Program-made: the position numbers and the translations under genes
Notes under the pieces: model-generated
What the model was told of the DNA's origin: nothing
What the model saw: only the letters and a program-made list of their open reading frames with translations
Databases searched by the model: none
Shown here: positions 10,216 to 18,945 of the stretch, one piece after another
How positions within the stretch are numbered: position 1 is the first letter of the stretch
Layout: each line of letters begins with the position of its first letter
NCBI GenBank assembly: GCA_031761875.1
Contig: CP134492.1
Coordinates: 2,852,001 to 2,916,000, forward strand
Direction: 5' to 3'
Source: Bacillaceae bacterium IKA-2
Lineage (GTDB): Bacteria; Bacillota; Bacilli; Bacillales; Anaerobacillaceae
DNA length: 64,000 nt

Positions 10216-10647
10216 TTATAGATCGAAATCTATAATTCCTTCAGCAATCTCACTAAATGACTCTTCTGACTTGGCGAAATATTCTTCCCACGTTGATTTA
10301 CTCCACACTTCTACGCGGTTTGAAACACCAATTACAATGCATTCTTTTTCTAGCTTAGCAAATTGACGTAACGGGGATGAAATATTCACCCTCCCTTGTT
10401 TATCAAGCTCACATTCTGTTGCTCCTGAAAAGAAAAAGCGGGTAAAGGCTCTTGCATCTTTTTTCGTAAAAGGAAGTACTTTGAGCTTCTCTTCTAGTTG
10501 TTTCCATTCGGTTTCAGGGTAAACGAACAAACACTGATCTAAACCTCGGGTTATCACAAAGTTGGATCCTAAATCTTCACGAAATTTAGCAGGAATAATC
10601 ATTCTACCTTTTTCATCAATTGTATGATGATATTCCCCCATAAACAT
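10216..10647 (-). CDS. mraZ: transcriptional regulator MraZ
   Basis: AbrB-like ring-forming DNA-binding protein that controls its own dcw operon. Two SpoVT-AbrB repeats are visible, each with a DEKGR or DKQGR core ([13 protein letters not shown] at the start and [12 protein letters not shown] near residue 60). Start at 10647, ATG behind GAGGGGATC, gives 143 residues, the same as B. subtilis MraZ; longer in-frame starts would run through the MraZ boxes. First gene of the dcw cluster here. Confidence 0.97.
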   Translation of the reverse strand: MFMGEYHHTIDEKGRMIIPAKFREDLGSNFVITRGLDQCLFVYPETEWKQLEEKLKVLPFTKKDARAFTRFFFSGATECELDKQGRVNISSPLRQFAKLEKECIVIGVSNRVEVWSKSTWEEYFAKSEESFSEIAEGIIDFDL

Positions 10648-10661
10648 ATGAAGATCCCCTC

Positions 10662-10708
10662 TCCCACTTTCTACCTCTAAAATACCATATCCCCCCACTT
10701 TCCTCCAC
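10662..10708 (-). promoter_or_regulatory. MraZ-box-like repeats upstream of mraZ
   Basis: On the minus strand GTGGAG (10703-10708), GTGGGG (10693-10698) and the weaker ATGGTA (10683-10688) are spaced exactly ten bases apart, and GTGGGA follows at 10662-10667. MraZ is known to bind GTGGG-type repeats at about ten-base intervals before its own gene, so this is the likely autoregulatory site. Confidence 0.65.
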
Positions 10709-10737
10709 ATATTTTTTTATAAAGTTTTTGCTAATAA

Positions 10738-10768
10738 AAAAAAATCCTGCTTTCAGCACAGGATTTTT
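10738..10768 (-). terminator. Rho-independent terminator of bshC
   Basis: Arms aaaaatcctg and caggattttt with a nine-base loop; on the minus strand the stem runs into nine T. It separates bshC from the dcw cluster. Confidence 0.85.
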
Positions 10769-10802
10769 GTTCGTTTTTTTTATTTTATGCTTTATTTCCT
10801 AG

Positions 10803-12437
10803 CTATCGACAGTTCAAATAGACTAGCTTATGGTTATCGTTAAATTGTAGTGGGAGTTCGTTTAACCGCTGTACAAAGTCTAAGCCATATTCATTTAAGT
10901 AATAAACTACATTTAAACTCCGTTCCTGTAATCCATCTCTCGGTTTTAAATTAGCCTCAATGAGGTCAAACTTAATCGATTCATGTTGATTTTTTTGTCG
11001 AACGCTCTTTTGAATTCTTTCAGCTAAAAAATTAATTTCTTTTTTTATCATCAACTCATTTTTATTCGCCAAAGCCTCCAAACCTTTATCATACGTTTTC
11101 ACAAGTTCTTTTAAGGGCTTATGAAGCTTTTCTACTTGTTCGAGAGTTCGCTGAACCGTGTCATCGATTTGCTGTTTATGTTTCGACATTGTTAACTTTG
11201 TCCTTGCTGCTGTTGTTCCTACTGCTAAAACATCTTCTACTGGCAATTGAAACTCCTCAAGATATTTCTGAATTTGCGATTCAATTAACGTTATCGAAAA
11301 TCGTGGAACAATCGGTGGGACTTTAAATGAAAACAAATGAAAAACTTCCTTTAAAGTTGCCCAATAAGCAATTTCACCAGGCCCACCTACAAAAGCTAAA
11401 ACAGGTAATAGATACTCCTGCATTAAGGGTCTTGTAACAACATTGTTGCTAAGATTTTCAGGTTCTTTAGCAACTATCTGTAATAATTCATCTTTAGTAA
11501 AAGAAAATAATGAGTGCTTATCTGAAAATAAATGATCACGAGACCTTTCCAACAACAACCTTTTCCCTTGAAAATGGAAAAATAAATGAGCGTTATTTTC
11601 ACCTCGCTCAATCGGTTCTCCATATCCGTTTTCGGATAATTGGTTAGCGGTTTCCAAAAATTTATCGTTCAAGCTATCATTTTTATTAATTAGCTCTTTA
11701 AAAAATGGTCTTTCTAGCTCTCTAAGCTGTTTATCGTGAGAGTCTAATAAAACGATACCACTCTTTTTAAAGAGTTGATGAATGAGGAAACTAAAAAAAT
11801 CACTGTAATAAATACTTTTTTCTAATGCATCATTGATGTTTTTAATAAGGTCTTTTGTAAAATTGGTCTCCCTACAGTCACGGAGTAATTCCCTTATAAA
11901 CCTCGTTACTTCACCTTTATCAATCTCTAAGTTAGAAATAGCTGCTTTCCCATCGTTTTGCTGATTTATTTTTCGTTTCTCAAGCTTGCCTGAATCAACA
12001 CTATAAAGATGATTAATTTCATCAAAATCGTGGTCTTCACCAGCCATCCAAAAAATCGGCACGACAGGAACATTTAATTTTCTTTCCTGTTCCTTTGCTA
12101 ACTTTAAGACCGTAATAATCTTATGTATCGTATAAAGAGGACCTGTTAAAATACCCGCTTGTTGACCAGCTACAACACAAACAGAGCTTGGGTCTACTAA
12201 TTTAGCTATATTCGTGATCGTTTCTGTTGAGCAGCCAAAGCGCTGGTTATATTGGACTAACTGTTCAGCAATAGTCACTCTTTGAAAATCACGATTTTTT
12301 AATTCGTTATACCTTTGAATGTAATCGTAATCACTACGATAAGAATAATCATAAAACTTTTGCAAAGGTTCGTAACCTAACCGATAATCCTTCATAAATT
12401 TTGATTGTTCAGACAGATTATATTCTCTTAATTTCAA
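10803..12437 (-). CDS. bshC: bacillithiol synthase BshC
   Basis: Adds cysteine to glucosaminyl malate, the last step of bacillithiol synthesis in the cytoplasm. Family features: VVAGQQAGILTGPLYTIHK near residue 90, the FWMAGEDHDFDEI stretch near 130, a C-terminal coiled coil and the ending region KLVYLNCR. I start it at TTG 12437, which has AGGAGG eight bases upstream and yields 544 residues. The in-frame extension to 12491 is translated from a dispersed repeat and should be ignored. It lies between panE/DUF3397 and mraZ, as in B. subtilis. Confidence 0.95.
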   Translation of the reverse strand: MKLREYNLSEQSKFMKDYRLGYEPLQKFYDYSYRSDYDYIQRYNELKNRDFQRVTIAEQLVQYNQRFGCSTETITNIAKLVDPSSVCVVAGQQAGILTGPLYTIHKIITVLKLAKEQERKLNVPVVPIFWMAGEDHDFDEINHLYSVDSGKLEKRKINQQNDGKAAISNLEIDKGEVTRFIRELLRDCRETNFTKDLIKNINDALEKSIYYSDFFSFLIHQLFKKSGIVLLDSHDKQLRELERPFFKELINKNDSLNDKFLETANQLSENGYGEPIERGENNAHLFFHFQGKRLLLERSRDHLFSDKHSLFSFTKDELLQIVAKEPENLSNNVVTRPLMQEYLLPVLAFVGGPGEIAYWATLKEVFHLFSFKVPPIVPRFSITLIESQIQKYLEEFQLPVEDVLAVGTTAARTKLTMSKHKQQIDDTVQRTLEQVEKLHKPLKELVKTYDKGLEALANKNELMIKKEINFLAERIQKSVRQKNQHESIKFDLIEANLKPRDGLQERSLNVVYYLNEYGLDFVQRLNELPLQFNDNHKLVYLNCR

Positions 12438-12463
12438 TCGATTCCTACCTCCTATATAAAAAA

Positions 12464-12630
12464 ACGAAAGCGCCTTAGTCAGCCGCGACAAGCACTTCAG
12501 CCTATGACATGTATACCCACCACGAGGCTACATGTCATAGGCTGAAGTGACCTCGAGCGGTTAGCACTGAAGTTAGACAGACGCGAAAATTTTATACTTT
12601 TTTAGCTTTTAAAAAAGCTAAAGCGCTTTG
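12464..12630 (+). repeat. dispersed intergenic repeat, copy 1 (hairpin form)
   Basis: Contains a central hairpin with perfect 20-base arms (12494-12513 and 12529-12548) around a 15-base loop, flanked by cgaaagcgcc on the left and ttagacagacgcgaaaat with ttttata on the right. The right end matches copies 2, 6 and 7, and the left end resembles the gcgcc start of copies 4 and 6. It lies upstream of bshC and causes a false N-terminal extension there. Confidence 0.85.
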
Positions 12631-12703
12631 ATAGCTTTAAAAAAGTTAAACATGAAATAATTTCGAGTATAGCAGAGTGGCATTATTTTCGCCAATTTTA
12701 AGT

Positions 12704-13090
12704 TTAGCTCATTTGTGAAATACGCAGTAATAGACCGTAAATACTTAAGATAATATACACAAGAAAAAAAAGGATGAAGTTTAACCGCCAAATTCCTTTT
12801 AATAACTTTGAAAGGTGAATATCATTGGAATATTTCCAATGAATAATCGTAAAAATAATCGCAACTGAAATGATTGTTATTAAAACAAACCAAAATAAAG
12901 AAATACTCCATATCTCATAAGCAATAAAATAAACAGCGACAATAAATAAAATCGTCGATAAGTCAACTGAACGCTTGATAGCTATTTTTTTATTTTTTAT
13001 TGTTTTGACAGTAATGATATACATAAGATAAAAAGCTAAAAGTGGCAATGTAATCAACGTAGCTAACAACCAAGCTACCGCACTACTCAA
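12704..13090 (-). CDS. DUF3397-type membrane protein
   Basis: 128 residues with four hydrophobic segments and charged loops (KTIKNKKIAIKR between helices 1 and 2), fitting the small DUF3397 membrane family found between panE and bshC in many bacilli. Function unknown. The TTG start at 13090 overlaps the end of panE by eight bases and has AAGGGG upstream, so it is co-translated with panE. Family call is from length, topology and position. Confidence 0.75.
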   Translation of the reverse strand: MSSAVAWLLATLITLPLLAFYLMYIITVKTIKNKKIAIKRSVDLSTILFIVAVYFIAYEIWSISLFWFVLITIISVAIIFTIIHWKYSNDIHLSKLLKGIWRLNFILFFLVYIILSIYGLLLRISQMS

Positions 13091-14006
13091 AAGTTCCAGC
13101 CCCTTTTCTTTGAGATTCGATTCCTTTTATACTGTGATAGATAAAATTATGATAATGTAACTGGACATTTTGATTGGCTGCCTTTTCTAAAATAACTCCT
13201 GTTATCGCTTCTATTTCCGTTTCTCTTCCTTCCTCAATATCTTTCAACATTGATGAACGGTTTTGGCTTGTTTTTTTGCATATATCAACAATTTTCTGCC
13301 AATCTGCTTCTGTACTATTGTAAATTAGTGAAATTTCATCAAATAGTTTTCTCATTATTTTAAAGTAGTACTCATTTGTTATTAAATCACCATTTTTAAC
13401 TTTAAAAATAGCTGTCAATGGATTAATAACCCCATTCACTAGAAGCTTACTAACCATTATCTGAAACCAATCCTCATGAACAGTTGTTCTAAATCCTACA
13501 CATGATAATTTCAACCAAACTGTGGAAGAAAAATCACTCTTTTTTTGAAAAAAACCGATTTTCATTTCACCATCACCAGTATGCTCCACTTCCGTTAGAG
13601 AGTGTTTCAAAGCTCCATGTTCAACAATACCTATCAGAATATTATCTGCTTTATCACCAAGCTTGTCTAAATAAGTGAGATGGCCCATTCCATTTTGCAG
13701 AAAAGCAATTGTACTCAGTTTCCCCTTTAAATGCATCAAGTGAGAAACTACTTCTTTGAGATGATATTGTTTAACTGCTATAAAAAGTAAGTCATCAACT
13801 AACTCCGTAGTCTCTAAAAAAGGCGTACTATTAATTGGAAATGTAAAATCACTTGTGCCTATTTTTAAAGTCACACCATTTTTATGTAAGTGATCAGCTT
13901 GTTGTTTCGCTTTTGTATAGACCGTCACTTCAAATTGCCCTTTAGATAAATATCCAGCTAAAGCGAGTCCAATCGAACCCCCACCCACAATCCCGACCTT
14001 CTTCAT
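13083..14006 (-). CDS. panE: 2-dehydropantoate 2-reductase (PanE/ApbA family)
   Basis: NADPH-dependent reduction of ketopantoate to pantoate in coenzyme A synthesis. N-terminal dinucleotide site GIVGGGSIGLALA, then FLQNGMGH near residue 105 and the C-terminal catalytic region with KLLVNGVINPL near 190. Start at 14006, ATG behind AAGGTGG, gives 307 residues. Members of this family can reduce other 2-oxoacids, but position beside bshC and ylbP matches panE (ylbQ) of B. subtilis. Confidence 0.9.
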   Translation of the reverse strand: MKKVGIVGGGSIGLALAGYLSKGQFEVTVYTKAKQQADHLHKNGVTLKIGTSDFTFPINSTPFLETTELVDDLLFIAVKQYHLKEVVSHLMHLKGKLSTIAFLQNGMGHLTYLDKLGDKADNILIGIVEHGALKHSLTEVEHTGDGEMKIGFFQKKSDFSSTVWLKLSCVGFRTTVHEDWFQIMVSKLLVNGVINPLTAIFKVKNGDLITNEYYFKIMRKLFDEISLIYNSTEADWQKIVDICKKTSQNRSSMLKDIEEGRETEIEAITGVILEKAANQNVQLHYHNFIYHSIKGIESQRKGAGTFE

Positions 14007-14303
14007 AAAATTCCACCTTTTACTAAGTGAATTTGATAATATCAATAAATTAGCCACACCAAGCTACAACAAGTTGTAGTATTTTAGGAGAGCCGAATCA
14101 TCACTATAAAATTCAATATGTCTGATAATTAAATAGTAGCATATGTATCAACTATAAACGAAAGAAAAAGTTTGATTTTCATGATTACTTAATATTTTTT
14201 AATAAATAATAATATATAGACAACTCTTAATAAATTTTGTAGTAAGATAGAAAGGGAAAGTATTTTAGACTTCAATTATTAAAAAATGTATGGAGGGATT
14301 ACG

Positions 14304-14777
14304 ATGGATAATATTGATGTGAAGCGCTTACTTGTTAACTTTAAAACATTAGAAGAATTTGAGAATTTTAGAGAATTTGGTGCACAAGAATTGTCAATGA
14401 AAGAAGATTTAAGGGCTAATATTACTGAGGATGATAGCGAGTCTCCTTTTTACGGTATTTATTATGGAAATAAACTGGTAGCTCGAATGAGCCTATATCG
14501 GATTGAGAAAAAGTATGACCGCTATTTTGACCCAGCACAAGACTTTTATGAACTTTGGAAGCTAGAAGTATTAGACGAATACCGCGGCAAAGGGCTAGGG
14601 GAAGCACTTGTGAAGTTTTCAAAAAAATTCAATTTACCTGTTAAAACAAATGCGCGTCAACGTTCAAATAAATTTTGGGAAAAAATGGGCTTTAATGCCC
14701 TAACTTATTTTGAAGGACGTGACCGCGGTGAAAATCCATACGTTTGGTTTCCAGAAGGCGTAACAGAGCAAGAGTAG
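14304..14777 (+). CDS. ylbP: GNAT-family N-acetyltransferase (YlbP)
   Basis: 157 residues starting at ATG 14304 behind GGAGGG. The acetyl-CoA loop is seen in LEVLDEYRGKGLGEALV (about 97-113), followed by the NKFWEKMGF element near residue 128, both typical of GNAT acetyltransferases. Substrate unknown. It is divergent from panE and convergent with the gerR-like gene; matches B. subtilis YlbP in size and position. Confidence 0.88.
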   Translation: MDNIDVKRLLVNFKTLEEFENFREFGAQELSMKEDLRANITEDDSESPFYGIYYGNKLVARMSLYRIEKKYDRYFDPAQDFYELWKLEVLDEYRGKGLGEALVKFSKKFNLPVKTNARQRSNKFWEKMGFNALTYFEGRDRGENPYVWFPEGVTEQE

Positions 14778-14779
14778 TT

Positions 14780-14894
14780 AAGAAAAGCGGTCGAGCCGAT
14801 GGCGCTTGCTCCTGCGGTTACTCGTCGCAAAACCCGCTACGAAGAAGCTCAAATGATGTGTCTTGAAGCTAGACAGACACGAAAATTATAAACT
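14780..14894 (+). repeat. dispersed intergenic repeat, copy 2
   Basis: Starts agaaaagcggtcgagccgat and ends tgaagctagacagacacg plus aaaattata. Over its length it is close to copy 7 (reverse complement at 57553-57683), including the core tgctcctgcggttactcgtc. Sits directly after ylbP. Confidence 0.85.
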
Positions 14895-14900
14895 CCTGGA

Positions 14901-14936
14901 AAAAAGATTGACACGAATATGTGTCAATCTTTTTTT
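14901..14936. terminator. bidirectional terminator between ylbP and the gerR-like gene
   Basis: Stem aaaaagattgacac / gtgtcaatcttttt with a six-base loop (gaatat), A-rich on the left and T-rich on the right, between two converging genes. Confidence 0.88.
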
Positions 14937-14953
14937 AGATAACCTTTATTAAT

Positions 14954-15538
14954 TCATCCTTTAGTAATTGACATTTGCTTAGCCCGTTCCATAATTTGAA
15001 TTAGCAATTGATAATCTTGTTTAATCATATCGTAGCTTTCTTGAAGAAGAGTATACGCGTTTAAAAGCTTTTTATTTTCATTTTTAAGTTGGGTAACCTC
15101 ATCTTTATGCTCACAATAATCTTCAGAACCAACGTTATTTGAGGATAAACTAGCCCTGTGAGCTGTTAAAAATGTAATCACCTCATCAATACTTATTTGA
15201 GCTTTACTTTCCTTTGACTTTAGATCTTGATCTCTTGGTCCAATACCATCGGCAACTTCATCAACTATTTCAAAAGGTGTACAGTAGTTATCATCCGCTA
15301 ACTTCGTCTTCTTTAAATTTTTTCGTTGCTTTTTTGCGATCACAATTGCAGCATCATATTTTTTACGAATACTGGAGTTCCATCTAAATCCACAAGCTGC
15401 CGCCGTCCTTGATAATCGCTCCCCGACTTCTTCAAATGCAGCTAACTGAGTACTACCTTCACGAATATGCCTTAGTGCAACTTCTGCTAATACCAAATCT
15501 TCATCATTAGTCCAAGCATCTTGACGAACAATCGACAT
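14954..15538 (-). CDS. gerR: RsfA/GerR-family prespore or mother-cell transcription regulator
   Basis: 194 residues. N-terminal Myb/SANT-like DNA-binding domain: [16 protein letters not shown] followed by [17 protein letters not shown] (about 47-63), the signature of the RsfA family; C-terminal half carries a coiled coil (about 145-185). In B. subtilis GerR (YlbO) is made under sigma-E and adjusts spore coat and late mother-cell genes. Start ATG 15538 has GGAGGG five bases upstream. A sigma-E-like promoter is present. Orthology to gerR rather than rsfA rests on position. Confidence 0.85.
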   Translation of the reverse strand: MSIVRQDAWTNDEDLVLAEVALRHIREGSTQLAAFEEVGERLSRTAAACGFRWNSSIRKKYDAAIVIAKKQRKNLKKTKLADDNYCTPFEIVDEVADGIGPRDQDLKSKESKAQISIDEVITFLTAHRASLSSNNVGSEDYCEHKDEVTQLKNENKKLLNAYTLLQESYDMIKQDYQLLIQIMERAKQMSITKG

Positions 15539-15570
15539 CAAATCCCTCCAATGGAATTCCTTTTTTACTA

Positions 15571-15599
15571 TCTTTATGCATTTACTAGAAAAGATAGAC
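15571..15599 (-). promoter_or_regulatory. sigma-E-like promoter of the gerR-like gene
   Basis: On the minus strand GTCTATCT is followed after exactly 13 bases by CATAAAGA, which resembles sigma-E promoters and has the same spacing as the spoVD site. It stands about 33 bases before the ATG. Confidence 0.5.
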
Positions 15600-15699
15600 T
15601 CTTTTGATCTGTTAAGGGAATCATTTCCTAATTAACTGCAAATATTCAGAGGATTAAATGCTATTTTTATGGATTAATGTCAGATCATCTCTCGACTAA

Positions 15700-16446
15700 T
15701 TATTTATTTCTAAATCGCTCGACTGCTTCATGATGCTCTGGCATTTCCCACAACGAGGAACAATCATCAATTTCTCGCAGTACCCGATTCATGATTTGTT
15801 GCTTGTCATATCGATCTAAAAATCGCTTTTTATAAGCCAAAATCACTCCTAGCGGTTGTCTTGTAAAGCCAGTCAACCAATTTTCGAACTGTTCCCGATT
15901 ATACATCTTATTTACAAAGCCAATAGTAATCGCTTCGTTTACATCAAACGTTTCTGCTCCCATTAATTTTTGTAACGCTTGCCCAGGATCAATTCTTTCT
16001 AATAAGAATGTTGATCCACCCCAACCAGTTGTGATCCCTAACTTACCTTGAATAAATCCTAATTTTACGTTTTTTTCTGCAATTCTAAAATCACATGAGC
16101 TAGCAATTTCACATCCTCCACCAACTGCCGTTCCATTTAGAAAAGCAATTGTTGGTTTTGAAAAGAAAAAAAGGCGCTGTAAATTCATTGCCATTTTATG
16201 AAGCATTTTTTCTGCTTCCACCTTTGTATAAATAGAGTGAAACACAGATAAATCTCCACCAGAACAAAAGGCTTCTGATCCTTTCCCGGTTATCACTAAT
16301 ATTTTTGCATCATCACTAGTCTCAACAATATTTAGTTTTTCACTTAACAATTCAATTACATCATAGTCAATCGCATTTCTTTTTTCTGCTCGATTAATAG
16401 TCAGCCAAGCCACACCATTCTCAATCGTTAATAATACTTTCTCCAT
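15700..16446 (-). CDS. enoyl-CoA hydratase/isomerase family protein
   Basis: 248 residues of the crotonase fold. Oxyanion-hole segments are FCSGGDLSVF near residue 60 and GTAVGGGCEIASSCDFR near 105, followed by LGFIQGKLGITTGWGG. The first catalytic Glu position lies within GGCEIA; the precise reaction (hydratase, isomerase or 3-hydroxyisobutyryl-CoA hydrolase type) cannot be set from sequence alone. Start at 16446, ATG with GTGAGGTG upstream. Monocistronic, downstream of rpmF. Confidence 0.85.
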   Translation of the reverse strand: MEKVLLTIENGVAWLTINRAEKRNAIDYDVIELLSEKLNIVETSDDAKILVITGKGSEAFCSGGDLSVFHSIYTKVEAEKMLHKMAMNLQRLFFFSKPTIAFLNGTAVGGGCEIASSCDFRIAEKNVKLGFIQGKLGITTGWGGSTFLLERIDPGQALQKLMGAETFDVNEAITIGFVNKMYNREQFENWLTGFTRQPLGVILAYKKRFLDRYDKQQIMNRVLREIDDCSSLWEMPEHHEAVERFRNK

Positions 16447-16497
16447 ACTAATAAGACACCTCACTTTTAGAATTTCCCTTATTTTATTATAGTACAA

Positions 16498-16552
16498 AAG
16501 AGCACAACAAAAAACAGAAAGGGGGTCCCTTCCTGCTTTTTATTGTGCTCTT
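16498..16552. terminator. long hairpin downstream of rpmF
   Basis: Outer arms aagagcacaa and ttgtgctctt close an imperfect stem with a cccttcc/ggggg centre. It overlaps the rpmF stop codon. Likely the transcription end of ylbN-rpmF on the minus strand. Confidence 0.65.
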
Positions 16553-16724
16553 ATTTACTTACTACTTCGTTTCCTTTATAAGACCCACATGCTTTACATA
16601 CATGGTGAGCAAGTTTTAATTCACCGCACTCTGGGCACTTAGTCATTCCTGGTACCTCTAAACTTAAGTGGCTACGACGCATATTTTTCTTAGTTTTTGA
16701 TGTTCTACGAAAAGGCACTGCCAT
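16551..16724 (-). CDS. rpmF: 50S ribosomal protein L32
   Basis: 57 residues from ATG 16724 with GGAGGTGG upstream. Begins [14 protein letters not shown] as L32 does, and has two Cys pairs, CPEC and CKAC, forming the zinc-binding ribbon of the C+ paralogue. Cotranscribed with ylbN, the common ylbN-rpmF pair. Confidence 0.98.
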   Translation of the reverse strand: MAVPFRRTSKTKKNMRRSHLSLEVPGMTKCPECGELKLAHHVCKACGSYKGNEVVSK

Positions 16725-16804
16725 GATTCCCACCTCCTTCAACTGTGATAAAATATGTTAAAATGAAGGCCGGGAAATGCCGGATACTTCTATTTTTAAA
16801 CACA

Positions 16805-17311
16805 TTACTTGTCATCAAAGAACTTTGATAACTCCGCTAACCGCGGATCAATTCGTTCCTTTTTGGTTTCGCTTGTAATTAATTCCCAATTTTCACCTTT
16901 CGGTAGCGCGTCTCCAAATTGCTCCTCACTGAAAATTTGCAGAGGAATTTCTAATAAAAGCGCTTGTACAATATAAGGTATTAAATTCACTGTACCATTA
17001 TCAAGGTCATGTATTTCATCACCTTCTACAAACCCTACCCAATCATGAAGCTTAAACGTTTCTGTCGTAGCGATTTGAATCGGAAACGGAACATCTGCGA
17101 GTGTTCTTGCACAAGTCAACACCATTTCTCCTTCTAGTTGCAGAAAAAAAGTAACAGAATGACTTGTGAAACTTGCAGTTCCTTTCACATGTACAAGTGA
17201 TACATCTTTAATTTCATGATCAACTTTCATAATTTCACTAACGTCAACCATTTCATCAATGTTTATACCCTTATTTTTCAACATATTAAGTTGCTGTATT
17301 GACCATTTCAT
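16805..17311 (-). CDS. ylbN: DUF177 / YceD-family protein YlbN
   Basis: 168 residues from ATG 17311 behind GGGGTGG. Contains the DUF177 centre VLTCARTLADVPFPI (about 83-97) and an acidic C-terminal region with DPRLAELSKFFDD. The family is nearly always next to rpmF and has been linked to 23S rRNA accumulation in plants and bacteria; exact role in bacilli is unsettled. The gap to rpmF is 80 bases. Confidence 0.9.
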   Translation of the reverse strand: MKWSIQQLNMLKNKGINIDEMVDVSEIMKVDHEIKDVSLVHVKGTASFTSHSVTFFLQLEGEMVLTCARTLADVPFPIQIATTETFKLHDWVGFVEGDEIHDLDNGTVNLIPYIVQALLLEIPLQIFSEEQFGDALPKGENWELITSETKKERIDPRLAELSKFFDDK

Positions 17312-17556
17312 TAGTTTCCACCCCAAGACAACAAAGGTAATTATAGCCTTCGATAAGATTTTTGTCAAGCTTTCTTCTTTACACCATTTATAGAACTATA
17401 TTTTTTTTACTTTCTTATACGAATGAATTTCATCATACCAATAAAATAGTCATATCAAGCTTCATAGTGGTGAGAAACTGGATATTGAAATTCATTATTA
17501 CTTTGAGAATTGTATCATAAAAATATTACAAATAACAACAGTCTAATTAGACTTTA

Positions 17557-17584
17557 TCGACAAATGTTGTATACTTTTTATAAT
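17557..17584 (+). promoter_or_regulatory. sigma-A-type promoter before tmcAL
   Basis: TCGACA, 16 bases, TATAAT, ending 113 bases before the tmcAL ATG. The 385-base divergent gap between ylbN and tmcAL otherwise shows only AT-rich sequence. Confidence 0.6.
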
Positions 17585-17696
17585 AGTAGACGTTTAAAGT
17601 GCGTATTCAAAAAAATCGTTACTCAGAGCAAACCTGTGATTCAGCTGCATAATTACCAATCTTTTTCAAAATTACTTAGAAAGGAGTTTTTTATTT

Positions 17697-18911
17697 ATGA
17701 ATGCAACTGGGCTCATTGTAGAATATAACCCTTTTCATAATGGACATGCACACCATGTTTATCATTCAAAAATAGAAACGAACGCCGATGTTGTTATAGC
17801 TGTTATGAGTGGGAATTTTCTACAAAGAGGCGAGCCGGCCCTTGTTTCAAAGTGGTCTCGTACAAACATGGCTTTAGCTGCCGGAGTAGACGTCGTTTTA
17901 GAATTACCCTATGTTTATGCTACCCAAAAAGCTGAAATATTTGCACGCGGTGCCATTTCAATTCTTTCGGCTATCGGTGTCAATTCTATCTGCTTTGGGA
18001 GTGAATCGGGAAATATTAATGAATTTGATCAACTCCATTCTTTTATTAAACAGCAAGAAGACACATACAATCTTTTTATTAAAGAAGCATTAAAAAAAGG
18101 CGATAGTTATCCAAGAGCCTTAGCTACGGCTTTTAAAAGACTAGAAAACAGTGATGACATTTTAGATTTATCTCTTCCAAACAATATATTAGGCTATCAT
18201 TATGTGAAGGCAATTTATGAGCAAAAATCACCAATAAAACCTTTTACAATTAAACGTGAAGCAGCACAGTATCATGACAAAGAAGTGTTAACCCAATCTA
18301 TTGCCAGCGCAACAAGTATTAGAGAAGCACTTATAAAGAAAAAGGATGATTTAAATTCGATTAAGCATGTTGTACCTAGAGAGACGTTTAATGAATTGAA
18401 GAGCCACCTAAAATATTACAATAGCTTTCAGGATTGGGAACGGTTATTTCCATACCTGAAATATAAAGTACTAACAGCTTCGCGAGAAGAGTTAACAAAT
18501 ATATACGAAGCGGAAGAAGGACTCGAAAATAGAATTTCCAAACTTATTAGTAATTCATCTAGTTTTCAAGAATTAATGATCAATTTAAAAACGAAAAGAT
18601 ATACATGGGCAAGGCTGCAACGCTTCTGTTTACATATTTTAACTAATACAACAAAACAAGACATGTCCTTTACTAGGGCGACTTGTCCGTATATTCGTAT
18701 TTTAGGGATGAACAGTAAAGGGAAAACATTTATAAATCAACGAAAAAAACAATTGTCTATTCCACTTGTTCCAACAATTTCGAAATTTAAGCACCCAATG
18801 ATCGATGTAGAAGTAAGAGCGAATTCATCTTACTCTCTAGGTTATACCTCTTCAATTCAAACAAAAATACTTAAAGCTGAGTATGGACAGCCACCAATAT
18901 TTGTGAAGTAA
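17697..18911 (+). CDS. tmcAL: tRNA(Met) cytidine acetate ligase TmcAL (YlbM)
   Basis: Forms N4-acetylcytidine at the wobble base of elongator tRNA-Met using acetate and ATP. 404 residues. Nucleotidyltransferase-like opening GLIVEYNPFHNGHAHH with the HNGH motif, then SGNFLQRGEPALVSKW near residue 42 and a C-terminal tRNA-binding part with RATCPYIRILG. Start ATG 17697 behind AAAGGAG. Divergent from ylbN and convergent with ylbL. Confidence 0.95.
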   Translation: MNATGLIVEYNPFHNGHAHHVYHSKIETNADVVIAVMSGNFLQRGEPALVSKWSRTNMALAAGVDVVLELPYVYATQKAEIFARGAISILSAIGVNSICFGSESGNINEFDQLHSFIKQQEDTYNLFIKEALKKGDSYPRALATAFKRLENSDDILDLSLPNNILGYHYVKAIYEQKSPIKPFTIKREAAQYHDKEVLTQSIASATSIREALIKKKDDLNSIKHVVPRETFNELKSHLKYYNSFQDWERLFPYLKYKVLTASREELTNIYEAEEGLENRISKLISNSSSFQELMINLKTKRYTWARLQRFCLHILTNTTKQDMSFTRATCPYIRILGMNSKGKTFINQRKKQLSIPLVPTISKFKHPMIDVEVRANSSYSLGYTSSIQTKILKAEYGQPPIFVK

Positions 18912-18916
18912 CGTTT

Positions 18917-18945
18917 AACTAGGCTTGACCAAGCCTAGTTTTTCT
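18917..18945 (+). terminator. terminator of tmcAL
   Basis: Arms aactaggctt and aagcctagtt around a four-base loop, followed directly by T residues, six bases after the tmcAL stop. It could also serve the converging ylbL. Confidence 0.85.

Noticed and set aside
12435-12491. Upstream in-frame start of bshC giving 18 extra residues
   Set aside because: The extension is translated from a dispersed repeat and lacks a ribosome site, while TTG 12437 has AGGAGG at good spacing.
12494-12548. Hairpin of repeat copy 1 as an attenuator or riboswitch of bshC
   Set aside because: The same kind of element occurs at unrelated places in the window, no T tract follows, and its orientation with respect to bshC is not kept.
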